A stretch of DNA of 64,000 nucleotides from Limisphaera sp. (GCA_025057755.1 JANWVC010000001.1:62001-126000); one strand, 5' to 3'. Counted from the first letter of the stretch, positions 1 through 9,038 are shown. Numbers and translations are program-made. The notes: a model not told the origin generated them from the sequence alone.

Positions 1-882
1 GAGTAAATACAGCCCGGTCGCATTCTCATAAGATCCATCCCCCAAACCATTTGCCCGGTAGTCATACGCAAGGCCGAGGGATAGACCCTCCACGGGCGTC
101 GGTAATGTGGCCCCTGCGTAAAAGTTGATTGGATCTTTGACCCCTTGCACCCCGGCATCTACTATGCCGAGGTACAATGTGCTCCCCTCTAACCATCCGA
201 AGTCCTCCGGAGCAGTCAACACAATGGAGCCGAGGTAACTTAGCAAAGAGTCAATCCCGCTGCGCGAGTTGATCGTGTTGACTCCTCCGCCGTCAGCAAT
301 CCCGGCCGAAATGCTCAGCCAATCTGTGAGCGGATAATTGGCGAGTAACCCCGTATGAATAATGGGCTCAATAAAGTAACCATAAGAACGACTGTAATTC
401 GGATTGTTTCCGGATTCAAAGACTTCATAGCCCACAATCGTGTCCCATACTCCCATTTTCAATGTCAGGCCGTTGCCCACCGGTGCGCGAAGGTTCACAT
501 AGGCATTCTTGACCGCCACATCACCCGAGGCCACACCCAATGTCGACAACGAACCCAGCGTATTGGCATCCGGCCCGAACAGTAACTGAACTCGGTAACC
601 CGCAGCCCAGTCAGTTTCTTCGAGTGGTTTTTCCAAGACCAACGATACGACGTTCAGATTGAACCCGTTCTGTTTGTTCGGTCCGTCGAAAGAACGACCG
701 GGCACCGCATTCGAGGAGCCCGACCCGGGCAACCAAATGGCGGAAGTGTCCACATATCCACTCAGGGTCGTGGATGAAACGGCAGTCAACAAGGGTACAG
801 CACTTTCTTCAGCGTGTAAGATCGAACCAGTGCCGATCACTCCCAATGCCATCAATGTCCGCGTGTAGTTTGCCAGCTTCAT
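1..882 (-). CDS. Outer-membrane beta-barrel protein, porin-like (3' end cut by window)
   Basis: Reading the minus strand from an ATG at 882 gives 294 open codons with no stop before the window edge, so the C-terminus is missing. The protein begins with a signal peptide (basic MK start, hydrophobic stretch, likely cleavage after LHA near residue 24). It continues with alternating polar/hydrophobic strands rich in Gly, Tyr, Asn and Trp, including a 'SGYVDTSAIW' segment and later 'LKMGVWDTIVGYE' and 'SLGLAYDYRANGLGDGSYEN'. This pattern is typical of the BBP2/OmpL-like outer-membrane barrels often found in Verrucomicrobiota and Planctomycetota, possibly a porin. An in-frame ATG at 894 is an alternative start; the 882 start has a weak AAGG upstream. 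Substrate is unknown. Envelope location is well supported, exact family less so. Confidence 0.72.
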   Translation of the reverse strand, partial: MKLANYTRTLMALGVIGTGSILHAEESAVPLLTAVSSTTLSGYVDTSAIWLPGSGSSNAVPGRSFDGPNKQNGFNLNVVSLVLEKPLEETDWAAGYRVQLLFGPDANTLGSLSTLGVASGDVAVKNAYVNLRAPVGNGLTLKMGVWDTIVGYEVFESGNNPNYSRSYGYFIEPIIHTGLLANYPLTDWLSISAGIADGGGVNTINSRSGIDSLLSYLGSIVLTAPEDFGWLEGSTLYLGIVDAGVQGVKDPINFYAGATLPTPVEGLSLGLAYDYRANGLGDGSYENATGLYLL

Positions 883-1739
883 GTCAACCTTCATGTTGGA
901 GTTGTTTTTTTCAATGACCAAGGTTACCTGGCGTGCGTGGCCTTCGCGCAGAACGGAGGAACCATCCGATCCCCAGCATCAATCAACCGGGTTCTGGCCT
1001 CTGCCCGGCCACGCACGCACAATCCCTCAACTAAGAGAATCGAAAGCACACAACGTGCCTAACACGTGGTCAACAGCATCATGCTGCACCCAAGGCCGTT
1101 ACACGCCCACATCCATTCGACGTCTACCACTGCGCTGGCCCAAAGTGGTCGAAGTGCGCAAAATGCGACACCTGCATGAACGGACGCCATGGGGCGCTTG
1201 CCTCGGCCGTTTGAAACGTCTCGCGTCCCAAATCACCGAGAGAGGGCCAAAAGTCCCTCTCCAGTGCTAGATTGTACGCACACAGCCTGGAACTGATTGG
1301 CTTAATCAGAGATTTTCCAAGTTGCTTCCGCGCTGCACTGCTACGTTCTCAAACTGAGACCTGGTCAAACAGCCCAGCGCGCATGGGCAGCAGCAGTCGC
1401 GTGTTCAGCTCCACCGCGCGATGTTTTCAGTCCGCATCCCAGTCCCCAGCGCATGTAAAGGCAGACTCATTACACCGGTGTCGCCAGCGCGCGCCGGCCC
1501 ATTGGTCTTTGGGAAGATGAATGAGAAGCCTTTTGGCGCAGGCACTTCCGAAACTTCCTCTCTTCGGGCGCGTGGTCCTGGATGGACAGGGCCAATTCCG
1601 CAGCGGCTTCCTTGTCGCTTTTGTGATTTCCACCGGGCAATCCGAACAACGTCCCCAAAAAGGAATTGGCAGACTTATCGGACTTTGGAAGGTCGCGCGG
1701 GCTTTGCCTCTCACTGCGCACAGCCGCTATGATGGCTCT
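883..1739. other. Gene-poor interval upstream of rdgB
   Basis: About 860 bases between the divergent barrel gene and rdgB. Several short open frames exist on both strands but none gives a recognisable protein. It should contain the promoters of both flanking genes; I could not pick a convincing -35/-10 pair. A minus-strand frame near 1470-1775 has somewhat protein-like composition but overlaps the rdgB start and lacks a good start codon. Confidence 0.5.
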
Positions 1740-2432
1740 GTGGAAACGGTGCTGTTGGCAACCCATAACCGTCACAAGGTGGAGGAACTGCGCAGGATTC
1801 TGGGCCGGGAGCTGGACTATCGAATCCTAACGGATTGGCCCGATCCCCCGCGCTTGGAAGAGACGGGAACCACCTTTGTGGAAAACGCAACCGCCAAAGT
1901 TCGTCAAGTGTTGGAATGGCTCAAGACACGACTCGACACGGACGAGCGAGCTCAATTCGAGTCGCCTTGGTGGGTGTTGGCGGACGACTCCGGATTGGAG
2001 GTTGATGCGCTGAACGGACTGCCAGGCGTATATTCCGCTCGCTTTGCAGCGCTCGACTCTGGTTCAGGAGGAAACAGCCCAGATGCTGAGAATAATGCGA
2101 AACTCCTTCGCTTGCTGCAGGACGTCCCCGAGCCAGCTCGCCGGGCCCGGTTTCGTTGCGTCATCGCTGTGGGACGATGGCCATGGTCAGGAGGACCGAT
2201 ACCCCTTCGATGGTTCGAAGGGGTCTGCGAAGGCCGCGTCTTGAAAGAGCCACGGGGTTTGGGTGGCTTCGGTTATGATCCCCTGTTCCAACCTGAAGGC
2301 TACGATCAAACTTTTGCCGAAATGCAACCGGAACTGAAGAATCGGATCAGCCATCGCGCCCGCGCGCTGGCGAAGCTGGCGCACTGGTGGCAACAGCACG
2401 GAGGGCCCAAAGCACCAGCCATCGAGAGATGA
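1740..2432 (+). CDS. rdgB: XTP/dITP pyrophosphatase (RdgB/HAM1 family)
   Basis: Hydrolyses non-canonical purine nucleotides (XTP, dITP, ITP) to monophosphates in the cytoplasm, keeping them out of DNA and RNA. The 230-residue product has the family signatures in order: the N-terminal ATHNRHK motif (residues 7-13), ADDSGLEVDAL (81-91), GFGYDPLF (177-184) and SHRARAL (204-210). I take the GTG at 1740 as start because family homology begins immediately after it; the open frame extends further upstream, but that part has no family resemblance. No clear Shine-Dalgarno site is visible. It is slightly longer than the usual ~200 residues because of an insertion around residues 63-76. Its stop overlaps the ribD start as ATGA (2429-2432), so the two genes are translationally coupled. 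Confidence 0.93.
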   Translation: METVLLATHNRHKVEELRRILGRELDYRILTDWPDPPRLEETGTTFVENATAKVRQVLEWLKTRLDTDERAQFESPWWVLADDSGLEVDALNGLPGVYSARFAALDSGSGGNSPDAENNAKLLRLLQDVPEPARRARFRCVIAVGRWPWSGGPIPLRWFEGVCEGRVLKEPRGLGGFGYDPLFQPEGYDQTFAEMQPELKNRISHRARALAKLAHWWQQHGGPKAPAIER

Positions 2433-3574
2433 GAGAAATCAAATGGATGCAGGAAGCTCTGCGCCTTGCGCGCAAAGGCCGAGGTCGAACATCGCCGAAT
2501 CCGATGGTCGGTGCGCTGGTTGTCCGCGGAGACCAAATTTTGGGTCGTGGTTGGCATCGTGGCCCCGGATTTCCGCATGCTGAAGTGGAAGCCATGGAGG
2601 ATGCACGTCGCCGTGGACATCCACTCCGCGGCTCAACGCTGGTCGTCACGCTCGAACCATGTTGCACTTGGGGCCGGACCCCTCCATGCACTGATGCGAT
2701 TCTTAAGGCCGGGATCCGCGAAGTCATCGTGGGCACGGTCGATCCCAATCCACGGCATGCCGGTCGGGGCTTCACTATTCTACAGGCGGCCGGCGTGCTC
2801 GTGCGCACAGGCATCTTGGCCGAGGCCTGCGCCGCATTGAACGAGGGGTTCAACCACTGGATCGTTCATCGCAAGCCCCTGGTAACTGTCAAGGCTGCCA
2901 TGACGTTAGATGGAAAGATCGCCACGGCCCAAGGCGAATCCAAATGGATCACTAGCGCCGCTGCCCGTGCCCACGGACGACGCTTGCGTCAGTGTTGCGA
3001 CGCTGTCCTGGTCGGCATAGAAACGGTTTTGGCCGACAACCCCTCCCTTTTGCCTGATGCTCCTCGACAATGGCGGGGCCGGCGGGTCGTACTGGACGCT
3101 CGAGCCCGGATCCCGCTGGAGGCCAACGTGGTGGCCGATGCTTGGGCGGAACGAACCATCGTGGTAGTGGGGCCCCGAGCGCCCCGCATTCGGGTGGCAG
3201 AATTGGAGCGCCGAGTCACCGTGTGGGAAGCGCCACTCGTCCAAAGTCCGAATCGCCACTCCGCTCCGCACGTGGATTTAGAATGGCTCATGGAGAAACT
3301 AGGGGAAGCTGAAGTGACGCACCTGCTGGTTGAAGGCGGAGGCGAAGTCCAAGCATCGTTTTTATTAAGCGGGCTCGCACAGCGTATCGCGTTTTACTAC
3401 GCACCTCGGATCTTAGGCGGCGCACAGGCACGCAAAGCTGTCGCCGGAACAGGAGCGCGCTCATGGCAACAAATGGTCCAATTGGAAAATCCTCGTTGGC
3501 GCTGGATCGGGCCCGACCTCTTCCTGGAAGCGCGGGTAAAACTGGAAGCCACCCCACCTGGCCGGGTCGCTTAG
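2429..3574 (+). CDS. ribD: Bifunctional riboflavin deaminase/reductase RibD
   Basis: Catalyses the second and third steps of riboflavin synthesis: deamination of the pyrimidine intermediate, then NADPH-dependent reduction of its ribosyl side chain. The 381-residue protein has an N-terminal zinc deaminase domain with H50-A-E52 and the P77-C78-C79...C87 zinc site (the usual PCS is PCC here), and a C-terminal RibD reductase domain from about residue 145 with the expected 'KAAMTLDGKIAT' and 'LLVEGGGEVQASFL' segments. The start at 2429 overlaps the rdgB stop, with GAGAG just before it; a longer in-frame extension to 2387 adds residues unlike the family. No other riboflavin gene lies nearby and no FMN riboswitch is seen. 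Confidence 0.95.
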   Translation: MREIKWMQEALRLARKGRGRTSPNPMVGALVVRGDQILGRGWHRGPGFPHAEVEAMEDARRRGHPLRGSTLVVTLEPCCTWGRTPPCTDAILKAGIREVIVGTVDPNPRHAGRGFTILQAAGVLVRTGILAEACAALNEGFNHWIVHRKPLVTVKAAMTLDGKIATAQGESKWITSAAARAHGRRLRQCCDAVLVGIETVLADNPSLLPDAPRQWRGRRVVLDARARIPLEANVVADAWAERTIVVVGPRAPRIRVAELERRVTVWEAPLVQSPNRHSAPHVDLEWLMEKLGEAEVTHLLVEGGGEVQASFLLSGLAQRIAFYYAPRILGGAQARKAVAGTGARSWQQMVQLENPRWRWIGPDLFLEARVKLEATPPGRVA

Positions 3575-3736
3575 TTTGGCACTCGCAACGCTTTGAATTA
3601 TCGCCCTACCAGGGCCTCTGCACACGGGATCTTAAGCACCTTTTGTTCCAAATCTTGAACGCCTTTAAACGTAAAACATTAGCCGAAGTTAAGCCGCAAT
3701 GCAGCCGATCTGGATGGGACTCAAAAGGAACAATGA

Positions 3737-3811
3737 TGGAGCCAATGGCCGGATTCGAACCGGCGACCGACGGTTTACGAAACCGTTGCTCTACCACTGA
3801 GCTACATTGGC
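3737..3811 (-). tRNA. tRNA-Thr (anticodon CGT)
   Basis: The minus strand folds into a full cloverleaf. The acceptor stem GCCAATG pairs with CATTGGC, followed by U8-A9, a GCTC/GAGC D-stem, an ACGGT/ACCGT anticodon stem around the loop TTCGTAA, a five-base variable loop, and a GCCGG/CCGGC T-stem with a TTCGAAT loop. The anticodon CGT reads ACG threonine codons. The discriminator is U, and the 3' CCA is encoded in the DNA. It stands alone between ribD and the prepilin-like gene. Confidence 0.95.
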
Positions 3812-4241
3812 CCTCGGGCGGCAAGCTTGAACCAGTTACGCTCACCCCGTAGGCTTTGCCACCACGCCAGAGAACCTATCAGAGGTCAGGTCCGAGGACA
3901 AGTGTTGCCTCCAACGTGCATGGCCGACCAACACAGGTTCCCGCTGCCGCGACCATATGTTTCGGGCCTCCACAAGGAATCCCAAGTCGCTGAACCGGAG
4001 CCTGAATAATTCGCCCGCGAGGAAACATCCGAGGTTGACGCGGTTTCTGAGCCCGGGCCGTTCGGCGGGAAATCCCTCGGAGCGCTCGGCTTGCCGCGAT
4101 CCGCGCCGCTCCTTCTCCCAATCGAAGTGTCGAAATCGCGGCCTGTGGCCTGCAGATACCCGTGCCGGTACCCCCGTGCGCTCTGTCCGAAGTGTTTCCC
4201 CTAAAGTAAAATTTGGCCGGATCCATGCTCGGAGGTTATAT
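3812..4241. other. Intergenic region before prepilin-like gene
   Basis: About 430 bases without a supported gene; overlapping short frames on both strands look like chance. It contains a small hairpin-like segment near 3880-3912 that superficially recalls an SRP RNA tip but does not match it. It ends in a strong GGAGG at 4231-4235, the ribosome-binding site of the next gene. Confidence 0.5.
4231..4235 (+). promoter_or_regulatory. Shine-Dalgarno site deciding a TTG start
   Basis: GGAGG lies six bases before a TTG at 4242 that is in frame with the prepilin-like gene. The next in-frame ATG (4257) would sit 21 bases from it, too far. Most genes in this window have no such site, so this one is informative for choosing the start. 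Confidence 0.7.
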
Positions 4242-5123
4242 TTGAAGCCAAATAGCATGACGCAGGACATTGTTTCCATTCAGCCAGCCTGCCCAGAGCG
4301 CCGCTTGCCATCCGGGCAATCCCATGCGGCCTTCACACTGACGGAATTATTGGTGGTCTTGGGGATTGTGACCATCTTGGCAGGCCTGCTTTTACCGGCT
4401 TTGTCCCGCGCTCGGGCCCAAGCGCGAGATCTTGCCTGCCAAAATCATATGCGTCAGCTCCAAATTTGCTGGTATTTGTACGCTGGGGATCATGGAGACA
4501 TTTTGCCCCCCAACAATTCGGTTTATAGCCTTACCACTGGCAACCCGTTGGCGTTGGGGGCCTCTTGGTGTCCGGGAAACGCACGGCTCGATGTGGAACC
4601 TTCCAACATTCTGAACGGTTTGCTCTATCCTTACAATCGGTCGACCGAGATTTATCGGTGTCCGGCAGATCGTTCAAAGGTGGAAACACCGGAGGGTCAT
4701 CCATTGCCCTTTCCTCGAACACGCAGCTACAACATGAGCCAGTCCGTCAATGGATGGCCAGAGTTCGATCCAAGGTTGGCCGAAATTATCCCGTCTTACA
4801 AAAAGCTGTCTCAGATCCAATCGCCGCCACCTGCGCGCTTGATGGTGTTTTTAGATGTCCACGAGGACGCGATCCTCGATTCTTTGTTCGGCATACCCAC
4901 ACAGCAGGTTTTCGGCGATCGGCGGGAATGGTGGGATATCCCTGCCGACCGGCATCGACAAGGTTGCAACCTCTCCTTTGCAGACGGGCACGTGGAGCAC
5001 TGGCGGTGGCGAGTGCCCAAGGTTGTTCGAGCACGCTGGGTGGCTCAACCCGTGCCTGAAGCGGAGTTGCCGGATTATCGTCGGGTGCAACAAGCTGTTC
5101 GACAAAGCTGGGACGCACCTTGA
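4242..5123 (+). CDS. Prepilin-like secreted protein with N-terminal methylation motif and H-X9-DG tail
   Basis: A 293-residue type II pseudopilin-like protein. After a short basic leader it has the type IV pilin N-terminal motif FTLTELLVVLGIVTILAGLL, a hydrophobic helix inserted in the membrane and normally cleaved and N-methylated by PilD. The residue before the cleavage point is Ala rather than the usual Gly. The C-terminal part holds H-R-Q-G-C-N-L-S-F-A-D-G, the H-X9-DG pattern that marks the large DUF1559-like family of Planctomycetota and Verrucomicrobiota. The TTG start at 4242 is chosen for its GGAGG; ATG 4257 is the alternative. These proteins occur in many copies per genome; their function is not established. 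No pilus assembly genes are adjacent. Confidence 0.88.
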   Translation: MKPNSMTQDIVSIQPACPERRLPSGQSHAAFTLTELLVVLGIVTILAGLLLPALSRARAQARDLACQNHMRQLQICWYLYAGDHGDILPPNNSVYSLTTGNPLALGASWCPGNARLDVEPSNILNGLLYPYNRSTEIYRCPADRSKVETPEGHPLPFPRTRSYNMSQSVNGWPEFDPRLAEIIPSYKKLSQIQSPPPARLMVFLDVHEDAILDSLFGIPTQQVFGDRREWWDIPADRHRQGCNLSFADGHVEHWRWRVPKVVRARWVAQPVPEAELPDYRRVQQAVRQSWDAP

Positions 5124-5207
5124 AAGTCCTCTTTTCCGGAGCCCCTCATCTGGCAAATTCATTTGTTTTGTACGCGCGATCAACATCCTTTGGAGCGTGG
5201 GCGCGTT

Positions 5208-5672
5208 TCACAGCCTTTGGAACGTGCCCATCCAATGAGCTTCCGCAAATTTGTGCGGTTCGATCAGTCGCAGCAACTTGCTCCTTCTTAATCCGGGCTT
5301 CAAATCCAAAACAGCATCCAACGCATATAACCGAAAAAAATATCGGTGAGGCTCGCCACGAGGCGGCATTGGTCCACCATAGCCGAGCCGGCCAAAGTCA
5401 TTCAACCCCTGCCGCGCCCCACCGGGTAAATACTGAGTTTTGGGTTGATCCTCGGCCAAGCTAGTTCTTTTTGGTGAAATCTCGTAAACTAACCAGTGGG
5501 TCCAAATCCCTGAGGGTGCATCTGGATCTTCGACGATGAGCACCAGGCTCTTGGTCTTTTCCGGCATACCGTTCCATTCCAATGGTGGGGACACGTCTTG
5601 CCCTAACCCCGTGTAACGCAATGGAATCGGCTCGCCATAACCAAACGCAGGACTCCGGATCTCCATCATCAT
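5208..5672 (-). CDS. YbhB/YbcL-family PEBP (Raf-kinase-inhibitor-like) protein
   Basis: A full-length 154-residue phosphatidylethanolamine-binding-like protein. Family landmarks are all present: SPAF near the N-terminus, DVSPPLEW (26-33), the ligand-pocket DPDAP (49-53), NDFGRLGYGGP (91-101), HRYFFRLYALD (109-119) and the C-terminal MGTFQR. No signal peptide, so probably cytoplasmic. The bacterial members bind small anionic ligands, but their physiological role is unclear. Three ATG codons in a row open the gene; I keep the outermost. It converges on the prepilin-like gene, with 84 bases between the stop codons, and is followed upstream by tRNA-Val on the same strand. Confidence 0.9.
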   Translation of the reverse strand: MMMEIRSPAFGYGEPIPLRYTGLGQDVSPPLEWNGMPEKTKSLVLIVEDPDAPSGIWTHWLVYEISPKRTSLAEDQPKTQYLPGGARQGLNDFGRLGYGGPMPPRGEPHRYFFRLYALDAVLDLKPGLRRSKLLRLIEPHKFAEAHWMGTFQRL

Positions 5673-5935
5673 ATCCAGCGCTGTCAGCGGCCAAAGACGT
5701 CAGAACCGCAGGGAGGCCATCATTCAAGCTTTCTCCAACGGCCATTTGCCCCCGAATTGGCAGGCGCATGTAAGGCCGACCTGTATTGCGCGGCTCCCTT
5801 CGTTCGCTCACTCTCTAATCCTTTCAAGGAGGGCCGTTCGTAAGCATTCACCGCTGCGGCAAGCTTTCTATAAATACACAGAATATCAATCCGGACTCCG
5901 TCGCGGTCACACGACTCGGTGGAGGAGACGGAGCT

Positions 5936-6011
5936 TGGTGCGCGGTGCAAGACTCGAACTTGCGACCCCCAGCGTGTCGAGCTGGTGCTCTACCAACTGA
6001 GCTAACCGCGC
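5936..6011 (-). tRNA. tRNA-Val (anticodon GAC), with C at position 33
   Basis: A full cloverleaf on the minus strand: acceptor GCGCGGT/ACCGCGC, D-stem GCTC/GAGC, anticodon stem CCAGC/GCTGG around the loop TCGACAC, and T-stem GCAAG/CTTGC with loop TTCGAGT, then discriminator A and an encoded CCA. The anticodon GAC reads GTC/GTT valine codons. The base before the anticodon is C, where nearly all elongator tRNAs have U33. Everything else is normal, so the gene is probably functional. Confidence 0.94.
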
Positions 6012-6176
6012 ACTGAACCCGCTCCAAACCGGAAATCGGTCCGTTAAAAGTGCAACCTTATCCTTGACCCGGACCGACCAGGATGCAAGCGCAAAAACGG
6101 TCCCGACCCGAGTGACGCGCATTGCAACCGTGTGCAATCGAATGATACCTGCCCTCCTTTCAAGGCCCCGAGCACT

Positions 6177-6887
6177 TCACGCATCGTTCAAGCCTGTCGA
6201 TCCCAATGTTCGGAGTCGGTTCAAAATTTGCTGCCAATGAGTGCCCTGCCAGAATAAATTTCCGCAGACGCTGCATAAGAAATATTCGTCCAACCATCGG
6301 GCCGTGCGCGGGGGAATTCGATCCGCCACGGTCGCTTTGGGCACTTGCTCGAGCCTACCGCCGCAGCGCATGCAGCGGGGTGTAGCCAATTTCAGTTCCA
6401 ACTGCGTAAAGACCAAAGCCAATTGTTCGATGACTTCCAAAGTGGGCGGAATCCAGAGAGCTCGCAACCGACCGGTTCGAATAACGCGACGCTCTAAAAG
6501 CAAAGTGTCCGTGGTCAACAACACTGCGCCCGCTTGCAACGCTTGCTCCACCAACTGCCGATCATCCTGCGCCCGGGACCAAATCGCCTCTTGCCCGGCG
6601 GCCCACAACCATCGAGCCAGCCCTCCCAAGCCGGCGTCACAAAACAACAAAGGAGCGTTTCCAACTGGCGGCCAATGCTCACCACGCCGCCCTAAATACC
6701 GGCGATACCGGGCCTGCAAGCGCGCATCCACTTGAACCAATGCCTCGGCCAGACTCAGTCGTTCCCGCTGGCTTAACTGCCACGCCTGTTTCATCCAAAT
6801 GGCCACTGCCTGAGCCGGGCGACGCGAGCCAAACTGACGCGCCAAGATCTCAAACCGACGTTGGCATGCCTTGAGAATCCGTCGCAC
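6177..6887 (-). CDS. Mut7-C RNase domain protein with zinc ribbon
   Basis: A 236-residue protein. Residues ~78-165 match the Mut7-C PIN-like fold: the 'FCDAGLGGLARWL' opening (acidic D84), a paired acidic DD (108-109) and 'LLTTDT' (124-128). After it comes a zinc ribbon with C172-x-x-C175 and C205-x-x-C208. These proteins are predicted Mg-dependent RNases, mostly known from sequence. The first ~75 residues are an Arg/Gln-rich helical extension I do not recognise. The start is a GTG with no visible Shine-Dalgarno site; an internal Met32 is an alternative. It diverges from uvrC, which begins about 390 bases away. Confidence 0.85.
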   Translation of the reverse strand: MRRILKACQRRFEILARQFGSRRPAQAVAIWMKQAWQLSQRERLSLAEALVQVDARLQARYRRYLGRRGEHWPPVGNAPLLFCDAGLGGLARWLWAAGQEAIWSRAQDDRQLVEQALQAGAVLLTTDTLLLERRVIRTGRLRALWIPPTLEVIEQLALVFTQLELKLATPRCMRCGGRLEQVPKATVADRIPPRTARWLDEYFLCSVCGNLFWQGTHWQQILNRLRTLGSTGLNDA

Positions 6888-7276
6888 ACATTCAAGGTAA
6901 CAAGTTTTATGAGAACACCCGAGTCTTCTTTCTCTCTGCAGCCGGCTCTCAGACCTTCTTCAACCGGCTGCCACGGAGGCTTATCCGGTTTGGCACGGCC
7001 TGTGAAGCAAGTATCCCGCAAAACCTAGAATCGGACGGCAATTGCCCGGGCGAAGCCTCGATGCTAGGATTTAAAACGCCGGGACGAACCCATGGGGCGC
7101 AACGAAAAGCTCGTGAGAACGAATTGGAGATTTTCGAACCAATCCGGGCAGCGCCAGTCAGATCAGAACACGCGCGCCGGTTCCAACAGCCGGCCGCCCT
7201 TGCGCGCCGGCCACACGGCAGTGATACGGGCGCAACTGGAGTCCTGCTGTGGACGCCCCTGAGCCTGCCTGCCGCC
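6888..7276. other. Divergent intergenic region upstream of uvrC
   Basis: Nearly 390 bases between the divergent Mut7-C and uvrC genes. An open frame runs into uvrC from 7061, but it lacks resemblance to UvrC before 7277. No TGTTC-N4-GAAC-type SOS box could be found upstream of uvrC. Confidence 0.45.
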
Positions 7277-8980
7277 ATGCCTGTTTCGGACCATCTGCGG
7301 GAAAAACTTCGCTCCGTGCCACATCGACCGGGCGTGTATCTGATGAAGGACCGCCTCGGTTCGGTCATCTATGTAGGCAAGGCCCGTGACTTGCGCAAAC
7401 GCCTCAGCCAGTATTTCCATCCCTCGCGTCGGATGGGCTGGGATCTGAAATTCCGCGCGCTGGTCGAAACCATCCATGACTTCGATGTTCACGTTGTCCG
7501 AAGTGAAGCCGAAGCTCTCCTGCTCGAAGGCAAACTTATCAAGGAGTTCAAACCGCGTTACAACGTCAGTTTCCGCGACGACAAACGGTTCCTCATGGTG
7601 AAGGTGAATTTAAGGGATCCCCTGCCTCGATTCAGCTTCACCCGCGTTCGTGCCAATGACGGATCGTTATACTTCGGCCCGTTTCCCAGCTCCACGGCGT
7701 TGCGCCAGGTGATGGATCTGGCGCGGCGACAGTTTCATTTACGGGGATGCCGGGCGTATCACCCCACTGAAGCGGACTACCGTCACTGTCTGTACGCGCA
7801 TTTGAAACATTGCACGGCCCCTTGCGTGGGAAATGTGACCCCAGAGCAATATCGGCAACAGGTCCTGGCCGCTTGCGCGTTTCTCCAAGGCCAGTGCCGT
7901 GAAACAGAAACTCAATTGGAAGCCGCCATGCGCGAGGCCGCCGCCCGTCAAGAATATGAACAGGCAGCCCATTTGCGGGATTTGCTGATCGCTCTACGTG
8001 AAACCACGCGCAAACAAGAGCGCTTCGAACGGGTTCCCTACAGTTTACCCGTAGCGGTGAATCCGGAGCGCGACCTTGCAGCGCTGGCCGAGGTGCTCCG
8101 GCTACCGAATCCGCCGGAGTGTATTGACGGTTTTGACATTTCCAACATTAGCGGCACATTAAAGGTAGCCAGCGTGGTTCGTTTTCGACAGGGCCGACCC
8201 GACCGCGGGCAATATCGTCGGCTTCAAATCAAGTCGGTGGAAGGACAGGACGACTTTGCCTGCATTGCAGAGGCGGTGCGCCGACGGTATCGTCGTTTGC
8301 TGCAGGAATTGAAACCGGACGAGGGCGCTCAAACGCCGGATCCCCGCGTTCCAAGCTCATCACCCGCTTCCCTGCCGACAACCCTGACCCCACAAAGTGA
8401 GGAGGGACTAAAACCTGTTCCCGCGGAATTGCAGCGATTGATTCACGAAACCCACATGGCCCTGCACCAAGGCAGACGGACAGTTTCCCCGCCGGGTTCC
8501 GCTCGACTGCCGGACCTGATATTGATCGACGGCGGCAAAGGCCAACTCAATGCCGCCCAAAAGGAGCTCGATCAACTTGGCCTCGGACATATCCCGGTCA
8601 TCGGACTCGCCAAAGAGTTTGAAGAAATTTACCTGCCCGGACAATCGACGCCGGTCCGGCTGGATGCGGACCATCCAGCCTTGAAGTTACTCCAACGCAT
8701 CCGCGATGAATCGCACCGCGTCGCCAACGCATACAATGCGCAGCTACGCCTGCGCCGGATCTCGGAAAGCGTACTCGATGAATTCCCCGGGATCGGCCAG
8801 GTACGCAAAGCCGTTTTGCTGAAACATTTTGGTTCCCTCCACCGACTGCGTCGGGCCACGGTGGAAGAAATCGCCCAAGTGCCAGGGTTTGGTCCGCGGC
8901 TGGCAACCGAGCTCCGCAAATTCCTGGACGCCCGCATGCCAGGAACTGATTCCACGGGCTGTCCCACGGCCGCCTCATGA
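7277..8980 (+). CDS. uvrC: Excinuclease ABC subunit C
   Basis: The nuclease subunit of nucleotide excision repair; acts with UvrB at DNA lesions and cuts on both sides. The 567-residue protein has, in order, the GIY-YIG nuclease domain (GVYLMKD, then VIYVGKARDLRKRL, residues ~19-42), a UVR/UvrB-binding segment (~205-240), the RNase-H-like domain opening with 'GFDISNISG' and including 'LILIDGGKGQLNAAQKEL' and 'GLAKEFEEIYLPG', and C-terminal tandem helix-hairpin-helix motifs. The stretch between the two RNase-H halves contains a Pro/Ser/Thr-rich insert (about residues 347-375) that looks like a flexible loop. ATG 7277 is chosen because homology begins there. The neighbouring ferritin gene converges on it. 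Confidence 0.95.
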   Translation: MPVSDHLREKLRSVPHRPGVYLMKDRLGSVIYVGKARDLRKRLSQYFHPSRRMGWDLKFRALVETIHDFDVHVVRSEAEALLLEGKLIKEFKPRYNVSFRDDKRFLMVKVNLRDPLPRFSFTRVRANDGSLYFGPFPSSTALRQVMDLARRQFHLRGCRAYHPTEADYRHCLYAHLKHCTAPCVGNVTPEQYRQQVLAACAFLQGQCRETETQLEAAMREAAARQEYEQAAHLRDLLIALRETTRKQERFERVPYSLPVAVNPERDLAALAEVLRLPNPPECIDGFDISNISGTLKVASVVRFRQGRPDRGQYRRLQIKSVEGQDDFACIAEAVRRRYRRLLQELKPDEGAQTPDPRVPSSSPASLPTTLTPQSEEGLKPVPAELQRLIHETHMALHQGRRTVSPPGSARLPDLILIDGGKGQLNAAQKELDQLGLGHIPVIGLAKEFEEIYLPGQSTPVRLDADHPALKLLQRIRDESHRVANAYNAQLRLRRISESVLDEFPGIGQVRKAVLLKHFGSLHRLRRATVEEIAQVPGFGPRLATELRKFLDARMPGTDSTGCPTAAS

Positions 8981-9038
8981 AATCCGAGCGCCCTGAGGAC
9001 AAGGCCGTTTCACATCCCTTTCCCAACCGCAGGACACT

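Noticed and set aside
1470..1775. Minus-strand open frame with protein-like composition upstream of rdgB
   Set aside because: It overlaps the rdgB start, has no good start codon near its plausible part and resembles no family I know.
3880..3912. Segment GGTCAGGTCCG recalling the SRP RNA tip
   Set aside because: The following bases do not match the conserved GGAA tetraloop and asymmetric loop, and no long flanking helix can be drawn.
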